This document shows, in pieces, positions 44,995 to 53,483 of a DNA stretch of 64,000 bases (positions are counted from its first letter, which is position 1; every line of letters begins with the position of its first letter). Made by a program: the position numbers and the translations under genes. Source of the DNA: Oceaniferula flava (GTDB lineage: Bacteria > Verrucomicrobiota > Verrucomicrobiia > Verrucomicrobiales > Akkermansiaceae); the NCBI RefSeq assembly GCF_016811075.1, contig NZ_JAFBGL010000001.1:248001-312000 (forward strand), read 5' to 3'. The notes under the pieces were generated by a model, which was not told the origin of the DNA, ran no database searches, and saw nothing but the letters and a program-made list of their open reading frames with translations.

Positions 44995-45816
44995 TTACTT
45001 GGAGGAAGGAGCGATGAAGCCGACTTTCTCGATGACCTTGCCAGCGGTGGCATTGGTGGTGGCCCAAGTGATGAACTTGGCAACTTCACCGGTAGGCTCG
45101 CCTACGGTGTAGTAGTAAAGGTTGCGAGACAGAGCGTAGTTTGCTTTGTTGGCAGGCTCAGGAAGCACACCGTCCACAGCTGCGGCAGCCACACCTGGCT
45201 TGCCAACGTAGGCCAGACCAACGTAACCGATGCCGGCTGCGTTATCGGCGACAGCTTGAGCGATCTGCTCGTTGCCGGCCATCTTCTGGGAGTTGGTGCC
45301 GTAGTCCTTCTTGCTCATGGCGAGCTTCTGGAAGGTTTTGTAGGTGCCGGAAGTGGTGTTGCGGGTGTAGACGAGGATTTTACCTGGCTTGCCGCCAACT
45401 TCAGACCAGTCGGTGATGGCGCCGGTGAAGATGCCTTCGACCTGAGCTTTGGTCAGTTTTTTCACACCGTTGGCTTTGTTAACGATCACAGCGATCATAT
45501 CGACGCCGGCCACGTGCTCGACGAGCTTCTTGCCTTTTTCGGAGAACTTGTTGATTTCGCTGTCCTTAACGGAACGTGAGCTCATGCCGATTGCGGCAGT
45601 GCCTTCGTCCAGTGCGGTGAATGCCTGGGAAGAACCTTCAGCGGCGATGTCGAAAGCGACGTTGTTGCCAAGTGCTTTGTAGACTTCGGAAAGTTGAGGG
45701 ACCATTTTGGCACCGAGGGTGTCGGAACCTTTAATAGCGATTTTGGTTTGGGCTTGGGCGGAAACGCTCAGGGCGATGCCTGCGAAAGCTGCGGTAGCTG
45801 TTTGGATCAATTTCAT
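44995..45816 (-). CDS. pstS: Phosphate-binding protein PstS
   Basis: Periplasmic high-affinity phosphate receptor. The 273 residues start with a signal peptide (MKLIQTATAAFAGIALSVSA, cleavage near SAQA), then KGSDTLGAKMVPQLSEVYK, the Pi-site loop SSRSVKDSE, TRNTTSGTYKTFQ and GYVGLAYV. Size and motifs fit the small PstS type. First gene of pstS-pstC-pstA-pstB-phoU and divergent from phoB. Confidence 0.95.
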   Translation of the reverse strand: MKLIQTATAAFAGIALSVSAQAQTKIAIKGSDTLGAKMVPQLSEVYKALGNNVAFDIAAEGSSQAFTALDEGTAAIGMSSRSVKDSEINKFSEKGKKLVEHVAGVDMIAVIVNKANGVKKLTKAQVEGIFTGAITDWSEVGGKPGKILVYTRNTTSGTYKTFQKLAMSKKDYGTNSQKMAGNEQIAQAVADNAAGIGYVGLAYVGKPGVAAAAVDGVLPEPANKANYALSRNLYYYTVGEPTGEVAKFITWATTNATAGKVIEKVGFIAPSSK

Positions 45817-46008
45817 GATGTTGGTTTGTGTTGGTTTTGCTGGCAGGGGTATTTCCTGCGACGCGCATTTAATCGCACTGAGTCAAGTTTTCGGCAAAAG
45901 ATTCTAAGTTACAAAAGCGCCACATTGGGGTCGCTATCTCCCTTGTTTGCTTTAGTTTGTGTCTGTTCCGTCACAATGTTCGATGTCGCTCAATAGTCCA
46001 AACAAGGT

Positions 46009-46026
46009 ATGACAAACCCGTAACAA
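46009..46026 (-). promoter_or_regulatory. Pho-box-like direct repeat
   Basis: Read on the minus strand this is TTGTTAC-GGGT-TTGTCAT, two 7-mers in 11-nt register that resemble the PhoB repeat CTGTCAT. It lies 10 nt upstream of the phoB start and about 190 nt upstream of pstS, oriented toward pstS. A third weaker repeat, TTGTTTG, follows in near register. It would bind the PhoB encoded next to it, activating pst and possibly repressing or autoregulating phoB. Confidence 0.5.
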
Positions 46027-46035
46027 CTTAATTAC

Positions 46036-46737
46036 ATGCAAACTATATTGGTCATCGAAGATGAGGCAGACATTGCTGATCTCATCGCATTCAATCTCAG
46101 AAGGAATAACTTCAATGTGGAGATGTCTCCGGACGGCCTGCACGGTCTTGCCGCTGCCAGGTCTCTGCTTCCTGATCTCATCGTCCTGGATCTTATGATG
46201 CCGGGCATGGATGGGGTCAGCTTGTTCAAGGAACTTCAGCGCGAAGCCACCACACGGAAGATTCCGGTGATCATGCTCACCGCCCGCGGGCAGACTGAGG
46301 ACAAGATTGCGGGGCTGGAAATTGGTGCCGATGACTATATGACCAAGCCGTTTAGTCCGAAGGAACTGATGCTGCGGATTAAAAACTTGCTGAAAAGAAG
46401 TGTGCCCGCCAGCAGTGGTGCAGAGCTGAAATGCGGACCGTTCCGTTTTATCAAGAACTCACTGAAGTTCTATGTCGATGGCGAGGAAGTCGATCTAACG
46501 GCTACCGAATTTAAACTGATGCTCTACCTCAGTGAGCGCCGTAATGTGCCACAGGACCGACACGATTTACTGATGGAGGTGATGGGCTACAGCAGCGATG
46601 TTCACAGCCGCACCTTGGATACCCATATGAAACGCTTGCGGAGAAAGCTCGGAGATCGGGTAGATCTGCTAGAAACAGTGCGCGGTGTGGGTTACAAGCT
46701 GAATGTGCCCGATGAAGAGGGCTCGTCCCTGACTTAG
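46036..46737 (+). CDS. phoB: Phosphate response regulator PhoB
   Basis: OmpR/PhoB-class transcription activator. The 233 residues have a receiver domain with acceptor Asp52 (LIVLDLMMPGMDG), the switch Thr in MLTARG and Lys in YMTKPFSPKEL, and a C-terminal winged helix (about 130-228) with LTATEFKLMLYL and SRTLDTHMKRLRRKLG. ATG 46036. Followed after 19 nt by phoR. Confidence 0.92.
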   Translation: MQTILVIEDEADIADLIAFNLRRNNFNVEMSPDGLHGLAAARSLLPDLIVLDLMMPGMDGVSLFKELQREATTRKIPVIMLTARGQTEDKIAGLEIGADDYMTKPFSPKELMLRIKNLLKRSVPASSGAELKCGPFRFIKNSLKFYVDGEEVDLTATEFKLMLYLSERRNVPQDRHDLLMEVMGYSSDVHSRTLDTHMKRLRRKLGDRVDLLETVRGVGYKLNVPDEEGSSLT

Positions 46738-46756
46738 AGTCCTTGTCTGTGTCCTT

Positions 46757-47962
46757 ATGACCGTTTATTTATTGATCGCTGTCGTGGTTGCGTTGAGCGC
46801 TTGGATTTTCTGGCAGCAACGACAGAACAGTGCCAAATTCCAGGTGCAAGAGCTCAGGGGCAGAGAGCTCCGCAAGGAAGCTCTGTCCGAGCGTGACCAG
46901 CTGCTCGATGCGCTGGGCGATGCCTTCTTACTGGTGAATGAAACCAGCCACATCACCTTCGCCAATGCCAGCGCGCGCAATCTGGTGAAAGGCCGAAAAC
47001 TGATGGGCCGGAGTATCATGGAGGCTTTCCTCGACGATCGCCTGTCGGTCGCAGTGATGAAGTGCATTCGCACGGGGAAACCGATGCAGGAACTGGTGGT
47101 GCTGCACTCGTCCCACACGCCTTTGGGATCGGCTGGCGAAGAAGGTGGTAGCGCGTGGGTGATCGATGCCGCACCGTTATCGTCCTCCGATGACTCGGCG
47201 TTAACCCGCATTGTCATCCGTGATGTTACCGCGGAGCATCAAGCCGAGCAGGTGAGACGTGACTTTGTGGCGAATGCCTCCCACGAACTGCGGACACCGA
47301 TGGCAATCATCAACGGTTACTTGGAAAACCTGATCGATGATGACGTGGTGGAAGACCCGGTGACTTCGCGCAAATTCCTCAAAACCATGCGCAAACATGG
47401 TGCCCGGATCTCACGTCTGGTCGAGGACATGCTGGTGATTTCCAAAATGGAATCCGGCGAAGCGATGACGCTTAACAAGAACTCTTTCTCTCTCCGTGCC
47501 TGTGCCATGGATGTGGTCGAGCGGCTGGAGCACATGACCAGCAAGCAGGAGGCGGAAATCATCTTGGACATGGAGCCATCGGACCTCCGCGTCACCGGGG
47601 ATCGCTTCTACTGGACTCAAATTATTTTCAACTTGGTGGAGAATGCACTCAAGCAAAACCCGGCACCGGGCTTGAAGATCACCGTCAAGGGCACGCTCAA
47701 TGAGGATGAGAGCATTTGCATCGCGATATGCGACGATGGCATCGGCATTCCATCGGCTGACCTGCCCTTCATTTTCAGACGATTTTATCGTGTCGACAAA
47801 CATCACACGCAGAGCGAGGTGAAAGGGACCGGTCTTGGGTTGTCGATTGTGCGTCGGGCAGTCGAAGCGCACGGTGGGGAAATCAAAGCCACCTCCACCC
47901 CCGGCTCGCTCACCTGCTTCACCATCAGTCTGCCTCCCGAACCGGAGGAGACCGAAGACTAG
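46757..47962 (+). CDS. phoR: Phosphate regulon sensor kinase PhoR
   Basis: Histidine kinase partner of PhoB. The 401 residues have a single N-terminal membrane helix (about 2-20), a PAS-like domain (about 45-160), HisKA with His176 in ANASHELRTPMAIINGY, and a HATPase with N box NLVENALKQN, G1 DDGIGIP, F box FRRFYRVD and G2 GTGLGLSIVRRAVEAHGG. There is no sizeable periplasmic domain, as in PhoR proteins that sense via Pst/PhoU. Confidence 0.92.
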   Translation: MTVYLLIAVVVALSAWIFWQQRQNSAKFQVQELRGRELRKEALSERDQLLDALGDAFLLVNETSHITFANASARNLVKGRKLMGRSIMEAFLDDRLSVAVMKCIRTGKPMQELVVLHSSHTPLGSAGEEGGSAWVIDAAPLSSSDDSALTRIVIRDVTAEHQAEQVRRDFVANASHELRTPMAIINGYLENLIDDDVVEDPVTSRKFLKTMRKHGARISRLVEDMLVISKMESGEAMTLNKNSFSLRACAMDVVERLEHMTSKQEAEIILDMEPSDLRVTGDRFYWTQIIFNLVENALKQNPAPGLKITVKGTLNEDESICIAICDDGIGIPSADLPFIFRRFYRVDKHHTQSEVKGTGLGLSIVRRAVEAHGGEIKATSTPGSLTCFTISLPPEPEETED

Positions 47963-48062
47963 TTTGTTCTTTTTTCCAGCGGACGAGATCCTCTGGAGTC
48001 GTAAAATTCTCGACTTGCGCTGAGCGACCACCGACCTTGTGGCCAGCTCAGCCCATAGGAGA

Positions 48063-49451
48063 ATGTCATCATCGAATCATCAAGAATCATCCGGCTCACG
48101 CTCGTGGCTGGGTGAAGCACGTGCCACCATTCTGTTAGCCTTGCCCTTGATGGCTGGGCAGGTAGGGCAGATGCTGATGGCGCTGGCCGATACGGTGATG
48201 ATTGGTCGAGTGGGGGTGGTGCCGCTGGCCGCTTCTACCTTTGCCAACACGCTGTTGATGGTGCCGTTCATGTTTGGCATTGGTCTGCTTGCCTGCGTTT
48301 CCATCCGGGTCTCGCAGGGGCGGGGCGGCAAGCGGCATGAGGATGTCAAAAATGTCCTGCGTCACGGAACTTGGCTCTCGCTGGCATACGGCATCTGCAC
48401 CATGCTGCTGATCTTGGCTTTGCTTCCGTTCTTGGATCGTTTTGGCCAGGCCCCGGAGGTGGTAGCTGAGGCACCGGCATATCTGATCTTATGTGCGATC
48501 TCGATGGTTCCGGTGATGGTGTCGATCGGTTGGAAAAACTTCGGCAATGCCCTGAACCAACCGTGGCCGCCATTTTACATCCAGCTGTCCGGTGTGCTGT
48601 GTAACATCGGGCTGAACTGGTTGTTGATTTATGGCCATTGGGGATTTCCAGAGCTCGGATTGGCTGGCGCTGGCTGGGCCACCTTGATCTCGCGCTGTTT
48701 GGTGATGCTGGCTTTGTTGCTGTGGTTGAAACGGGCACGATCGGTGAAGGAGTGGTGCCCGCATCATTGGTGGATCCGGCTGAGTGGTGGGGAGTTGAAA
48801 AAATTGTTAGTTCTCGGTGTGCCCGTGGCTTTTCAGATGGTGTGCGAAGTGGGGGCCTTTGCTGCGGCCTCGCTGATGGCCGGGCGCATTGGTGTGGAGG
48901 CTCTGGCTGCGCATCAGGTGGCGCTCACCTGTGCCTCCACCTCATTTATGATCCCGCTGGGAGTGGCCATGGCGATCACTGTGAGAATGGGAGAGGCGTT
49001 CGGAGAGGGGCAGGATCCTAAAAAGCTGCATCGGATCCTTACCGGTGGCTGGTTTTACGGCGTGGTTTTTACCGGTGCTTCCATGATGGTGTTCATCCTC
49101 TGCGGGCACTGGTTGGCGGGGAAAATTGTCTTGGAACCTGAAGTCATTGATCTCGCGGCGAAGCTCTTGGTCATCGCTGGCCTCTTCCAGCTGGGAGATG
49201 GCCTGCAGGTGATCTCTTCCTCGGCCTTACGGGGCATGGGGGATGTTAAGCTGCCGGCTTGGCTGGGTGTGTTTTCCTACTGGCTGGTGGCCGTTCCGCT
49301 GGGCGCTTGGCTGGCATTCGGTCGGGACCTCGGAGCTCAAGGGATTTGGTGGGGGCTGGCCGGTGGACTGAGCACCGCCGGGGGCCTGCTGTGCGTGCGG
49401 GCGTGGCGACTGGCCTCTGCCGGACCGGCCGCTGATGCTCAGTCTGCTTGA
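48063..49451 (+). CDS. MATE family efflux transporter
   Basis: Cation-coupled exporter of organic cations or other small molecules. The 462 residues form about twelve membrane segments in two similar bundles, beginning ILLALPLMAGQVGQMLMALA, with DTVMIGRVGVVPLAASTFAN in the first half and GRIGVEALAAHQVALTCASTS in the second, as in NorM-type MATE proteins. ATG 48063 follows a polar N-terminus. Its 3' end overlaps the next gene by 13 nt convergently. Substrate unknown. Confidence 0.9.
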   Translation: MSSSNHQESSGSRSWLGEARATILLALPLMAGQVGQMLMALADTVMIGRVGVVPLAASTFANTLLMVPFMFGIGLLACVSIRVSQGRGGKRHEDVKNVLRHGTWLSLAYGICTMLLILALLPFLDRFGQAPEVVAEAPAYLILCAISMVPVMVSIGWKNFGNALNQPWPPFYIQLSGVLCNIGLNWLLIYGHWGFPELGLAGAGWATLISRCLVMLALLLWLKRARSVKEWCPHHWWIRLSGGELKKLLVLGVPVAFQMVCEVGAFAAASLMAGRIGVEALAAHQVALTCASTSFMIPLGVAMAITVRMGEAFGEGQDPKKLHRILTGGWFYGVVFTGASMMVFILCGHWLAGKIVLEPEVIDLAAKLLVIAGLFQLGDGLQVISSSALRGMGDVKLPAWLGVFSYWLVAVPLGAWLAFGRDLGAQGIWWGLAGGLSTAGGLLCVRAWRLASAGPAADAQSA

Positions 49452-50962
49452 GCCATGATGCGAGTGATTTCCTCGCAGTCGATCTCACACGGTGCCTGCT
49501 TCACCCGCTCGTAACCAAAGGTTTTTTTGAAGGAGGTGCTGCCCAACTGGCCGTCGAGGATTTCAAAATGATCGGTGGTGACCAGCGCCGGGTGACTGTG
49601 ACCGGCGGCATGGCATAGGCGAAGGATCTCGTAGCGCAGGGTGACCACATAGTTCGCCAGACGCGCCGCTTTGAGCGTGGGATCGAGCCCCTGCATCAGC
49701 CACTCGTTGTGGGTGGCAACGCCTGCCGGACAGTGGCCGGTGTGGCAGTTCTGCGCTTGGATACAACCGATGGAAAGCATCGCCTCACGCGCTACGGAGA
49801 TCATATCGCAGCCCAGACCGAAGGCAAAGAGGGCATCCATGGGGAAGCCAAGCTTTGCCGATCCGATAAAGACGATCTTGTCGGCGAGATTGGCATGTGA
49901 GAAAATCGAATAAACGCGTGCAAAAGCGATCTTGAAGGGCAGGGCCACGTGGTCCGAGAACACCAGCGGCGCGGCTCCGGTGCCTCCTTCGCCACCATCA
50001 ATGGTGATGAAATCGACGCCGCGCTGGCCATCGGCCATGTGTTCCGCCAGATCGTGCCAGAAGTCCAGCTGACCGACGGCGGATTTGATGCCGACCGGCA
50101 GGCCGGTGACGCTGGCGATATGTTCGACAAAATCGAGCATAGAGTCGGCACTGTCGAACGCCTTGTGGCTGGCAGGGCTGGCGCAGTCGACTCCCATAGG
50201 GATGCCCCTTGCCTCTGAAATTTCGTGGGTGATCTTCTCCTTCGGTAGCAGCCCGCCGAGCCCCGGCTTAGCCCCTTGGCTGAGTTTGATTTCGATGGCC
50301 TTGACGTGAGGCGCTCCTGCCAAGGTTTCCAACAAGACATCCATGGAGAAATTCCCCTCCTCATCGCGACAGCCAAAGTAGCCGGTGCCGATCTGCAGCA
50401 TCAGATCGCTGCCGTGTTTATGGTGAATGGATACGCCGCCTTCACCGGTGTTGTGCATACAGCCGGCGATGGCGCAGCCACGGTTCATCGCCTCCACTGC
50501 GGCCCGTCCCAGCGAGCCAAAACTCATGGCCGAGACATTGACGACCGAGGCCGGGCGGAAGGCTTTTTTGCGCTCACGTGCCGCCCCGATCACCTTGGCA
50601 CAGGGCAGCGGGTGACTGGGGTTCGGGAGTTTGGCGGAATGGGGGAAGGTGGATTGTTTTAAAATCAGATAGTTCGGCGTCAGCTCGAGGTCGTTGTCGG
50701 TGCCAAAGCCGAAGTAGTTGTTTTCCTTTTTGGACGAGGCGTAAACCCAGCGGCGCTGGTCGCGTGAAAAGGGACGTTCTTCATCGTTGTCGGTGACGAT
50801 ATACTGACGCAGCTCAGGACCGATCTTTTCTAACAAATAACGGAAGTGCCCAATGATAGGGAAGTTATGAAGAATGGCATGCCGCTTCTGCAGCAGGTCA
50901 TAGATGAGCACCGCTGTGACGAGAGCGGCAAGAATGAGAAGGACAATCAGGGACCAGTGCAT
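49439..50962 (-). CDS. FMN-binding glutamate synthase family protein, membrane-anchored
   Basis: The 507 residues have an N-terminal membrane helix (about 2-20) and then a GltB-central-domain TIM barrel with FMN and a 3Fe-4S cluster (CHTGHCPAGVATH with an upstream Cys). Segments NVSAMSFGSLGRAAVEAMNR and DFITIDGGEGGTGAAPLVFS match the family. It lacks the glutamine amidotransferase domain, so it is not classical glutamate synthase. ATG 50962 (MHWSLIVLLIL) is preferred over an upstream ATG because it begins at the helix. Confidence 0.88.
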   Translation of the reverse strand: MHWSLIVLLILAALVTAVLIYDLLQKRHAILHNFPIIGHFRYLLEKIGPELRQYIVTDNDEERPFSRDQRRWVYASSKKENNYFGFGTDNDLELTPNYLILKQSTFPHSAKLPNPSHPLPCAKVIGAARERKKAFRPASVVNVSAMSFGSLGRAAVEAMNRGCAIAGCMHNTGEGGVSIHHKHGSDLMLQIGTGYFGCRDEEGNFSMDVLLETLAGAPHVKAIEIKLSQGAKPGLGGLLPKEKITHEISEARGIPMGVDCASPASHKAFDSADSMLDFVEHIASVTGLPVGIKSAVGQLDFWHDLAEHMADGQRGVDFITIDGGEGGTGAAPLVFSDHVALPFKIAFARVYSIFSHANLADKIVFIGSAKLGFPMDALFAFGLGCDMISVAREAMLSIGCIQAQNCHTGHCPAGVATHNEWLMQGLDPTLKAARLANYVVTLRYEILRLCHAAGHSHPALVTTDHFEILDGQLGSTSFKKTFGYERVKQAPCEIDCEEITRIMAQAD

Positions 50963-50967
50963 AACAG

Positions 50968-52191
50968 TTAGGCTGAAGAGTTGAGAAAACGGAGTGCTGC
51001 GCGGGCTGCGTGATCGCCAGTGGCAAAGCATGCTTGCAGCAGATAGCCGCCGGTGGGAGCGTCCCAGTCGATCATCTCACCTGCGGCGAAGACACCCGGC
51101 ATTTTCTGCAGCATCAGGTTTTCATCAAGTTCATTCCAGCGGATTCCACCGGCAGACGAGATTGCTTCCTCGATTGGACGAGGCCCTGTTAGTGGAATCC
51201 GGCAGTGCTTTACCTCCCCGGCAAGCTGCTCGGCCGATTTCCATGGTCCGCGGTCCGGCAGGTGCTTGAGCAGGGCGCAGGTGGCGGCATCGAGTTTCCA
51301 ACGACGGCGGGCTTCACGGACGAAGTTCCTGCGCACAGATCCCATCTTCGCCACCAGTTCCTCCCTGGAGGTATTCGGTTTGAAATCGATATGGAGCTCG
51401 GGCGAAGTTTGAGCGCGCAGAGCGGGTCCGAGACGGTAAATCGGTCCTCCTTCCAAGCCGTAGCGGGTCAACACCAACTCGCCGCGTCGGGTCATCGTGC
51501 CCGCGCTAAGTTCCAGATTCTTCATCGGCAGGCCTTCTGCGACCTCCAAGATTTCGGCTGGCCAATCGACCTCCCAGCCGCAGTTGGCCGAGGTAAATTT
51601 TTCGCTGTGAATGCCCTGAGCCGCCAGCAATTGCTGCCAGCGGCCGTCCGAACCTGTGCGCGGCCAAGACGCACCGCCGAGGGCCAGAATCGTGGCATCT
51701 GCGGTGACCTCGATCTCGCTCCCCTGATGGTGAAAATGCAAGTGGCCGGCGGGCGTGAAGCCGATCCAGCGGTGGCGAGTTTTGAAAACGACTCCCCGAG
51801 CTCGGAGTTTCTCGATCCAACGGCGTAGCAGCGGCGCGGCGCGGATGGTGCCATCGACCGGGCAGGGAAACACCTTGCCACTGCTGGCCACAAAGGTCTC
51901 GATTCCCAGGTCCAGCGCCCACTGACGCAGCGCGAGATGATCGAAGTCGGTGAGGATCTTCCGCCACGAGCTTTCCGGCAGTGAGCGACCGCTGTATTTT
52001 TCCAGAAAGTCCGACCACGCTTCGCCATTGGTTAGATTGAGTCCACTTTTCCCGGCGATCAGGAACTTACGGCCAACCGATGGCATGGCATCGTAGACCG
52101 TCACCCGGGCACCTAGCTCAGCGGCTACTTCGGCAGCGCGCAGTCCGGCCGGGCCGCCGCCGATGATGGCGATATGGTGACTTGTGTTCAG
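50968..52191 (-). CDS. BaiN/HI0933-type FAD flavoprotein, CTG start proposed
   Basis: NAD(P)/FAD-dependent oxidoreductase of the HI0933/YhiN/TIGR03862-like group, substrate unknown. The dinucleotide loop AIIGGGPAGLRAAEVAAELG is encoded before the first ATG of this frame (52104). No ATG, GTG or TTG lies between the upstream stop and that loop, but CTG at 52191 gives NTSHHIAIIGGG and a 407-residue protein of normal length. Other landmarks are GRKFLIAGKSGLNLTNGE, ATILALGGASWPRTGSDG and the C-terminal GGYLLQACFATGDHAARAA. It lies 5 nt upstream of the glutamate-synthase-like gene. Confidence 0.82.
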   Translation of the reverse strand: MNTSHHIAIIGGGPAGLRAAEVAAELGARVTVYDAMPSVGRKFLIAGKSGLNLTNGEAWSDFLEKYSGRSLPESSWRKILTDFDHLALRQWALDLGIETFVASSGKVFPCPVDGTIRAAPLLRRWIEKLRARGVVFKTRHRWIGFTPAGHLHFHHQGSEIEVTADATILALGGASWPRTGSDGRWQQLLAAQGIHSEKFTSANCGWEVDWPAEILEVAEGLPMKNLELSAGTMTRRGELVLTRYGLEGGPIYRLGPALRAQTSPELHIDFKPNTSREELVAKMGSVRRNFVREARRRWKLDAATCALLKHLPDRGPWKSAEQLAGEVKHCRIPLTGPRPIEEAISSAGGIRWNELDENLMLQKMPGVFAAGEMIDWDAPTGGYLLQACFATGDHAARAALRFLNSSA

Positions 52192-52268
52192 CTTGAGAGA
52201 TCAGGTGGGAGTTGAAGAAATAGGGATTTATCTTCCCTCGGCACGAGGGAGCGATTAGAAATCAGCGC

Positions 52269-52784
52269 ATGGAGGATTGCAGCGTGGATTGGAGTGTCTG
52301 GCAAGGTGAGATGCCCGCAACCTTAATGTTTATTGTGCGTGACGGTGAAGTTTTACTCATCGAGAAGCTGCGTGGAATTGGTATGGGGAAGATCAATGGC
52401 CCCGGTGGCAAAATCGACCCCGGTGAGACGCCGCTGGAATGTGTCATCAGAGAGTGCCAAGAAGAACTGCACATCACCCCGATCAAGCCGGTGAAGATGG
52501 GGGAACTGTGGTTTGCCATGTCCGATATTCCGGATATTCACTGCCATGTGTTCACCGCCACCGAATTTGAAGGAACACCCACCGCCACGGAAGAGGCGGT
52601 GCCGATTTGGACCAAGATCGAAGACATCCCCTGGGACAAAATGTGGGAAGACGATGCCCACTGGCTACCTCAGATGTTAGAAGGTCAGAAGTTTCTCGGT
52701 CGTTTCCTCTTTGAGGGCGAAAGGATGCAGTGGCGAGACGTCCAGCTCGAAGACGCCGGTGTCTCCGGCTGGCTGATTAGTTAG
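52269..52784 (+). CDS. MTH1-like Nudix hydrolase
   Basis: Hydrolyses oxidised purine nucleoside triphosphates (inferred). The 171-residue protein has a complete Nudix box GGKIDPGETPLECVIRECQEELHI split at 20 as G-x5-E-x7-REC-x-EEL. Its C-terminal half, MWEDDAHWLPQMLEGQKFLG, parallels human MTH1 MWPDDSYWFP with the Trp and paired Asp that read the oxidised base. It is divergent from the flavoprotein gene. Confidence 0.88.
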   Translation: MEDCSVDWSVWQGEMPATLMFIVRDGEVLLIEKLRGIGMGKINGPGGKIDPGETPLECVIRECQEELHITPIKPVKMGELWFAMSDIPDIHCHVFTATEFEGTPTATEEAVPIWTKIEDIPWDKMWEDDAHWLPQMLEGQKFLGRFLFEGERMQWRDVQLEDAGVSGWLIS

Positions 52785-52817
52785 GTGGCGCGGCCACGGA
52801 TTTGTCCGCGCACAGGT

Positions 52818-53420
52818 CTATTCGTCTTCGTTTTCCTCCACCGGCTCAGCCTTGGGGGCATCCTTGTTGAGTAATTTGAGAATCTCATCGGTGACCACCG
52901 TGGGGTTCCTGGCATAAACGAGGGGAGAGATCTGCGTATTGCTCAGGCCGGACGAGTCGATGATCCAGACGTAATGGTTTTGTTTGGCGTAGGATTTGAT
53001 CACAGACTGGATCTCATCGAGCAGCTGACGGGTGGCGTCGGCCATTTTCTTTTTGATCGCCTGAACCTGTTCTTGGTCAGACTCCTGAAGGTCTTTATTG
53101 AGTGCATTGTGCTGACTTACCAGATCTTGATACTCCTCCATCAGGGTGTTGCGCTCGCTCTTGGGCATCGCTTTTTCCCGTAATTTCGTGATCAGATCTT
53201 TGAGCTTGGTCTCTACCTCCGTGAGTGACTCCATTCGCTTGCTGCGCTCGGCATCGTAGTTCGCCCGTTCGCTTTTGATGCGTTCCAGTTCTGTGTTTGC
53301 TACGTGATAATCGGTGAGTAGCTTGTTGACGTCTACGATAGCGCATTTGAACTCCTGCGCCTGGAGTCCACTGATCACCAAGAGGTTTGAAAAAAGAAAC
53401 AGAAGCAGGCGCGTTTTCAT
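52818..53420 (-). CDS. OmpH/Skp family periplasmic chaperone
   Basis: Holds unfolded outer-membrane proteins in the periplasm. The 200 residues start with a signal peptide (LLLFLFSNLLVISGLQAQ) and continue as FKCAIVDVNKLLTDYHVANT with a long coiled coil (about 40-140), then a short beta-rich end and an acidic tail. Shape and size fit Skp/OmpH. It is not next to bamA or lpx genes here. Confidence 0.88.
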   Translation of the reverse strand: MKTRLLLFLFSNLLVISGLQAQEFKCAIVDVNKLLTDYHVANTELERIKSERANYDAERSKRMESLTEVETKLKDLITKLREKAMPKSERNTLMEEYQDLVSQHNALNKDLQESDQEQVQAIKKKMADATRQLLDEIQSVIKSYAKQNHYVWIIDSSGLSNTQISPLVYARNPTVVTDEILKLLNKDAPKAEPVEENEDE

Positions 53421-53483
53421 GCAGAGGGTGTAGCAAGTGGACGGTGAGATGTCGAGTCGATGGTTCGGAGAGACTGCTCTGTC

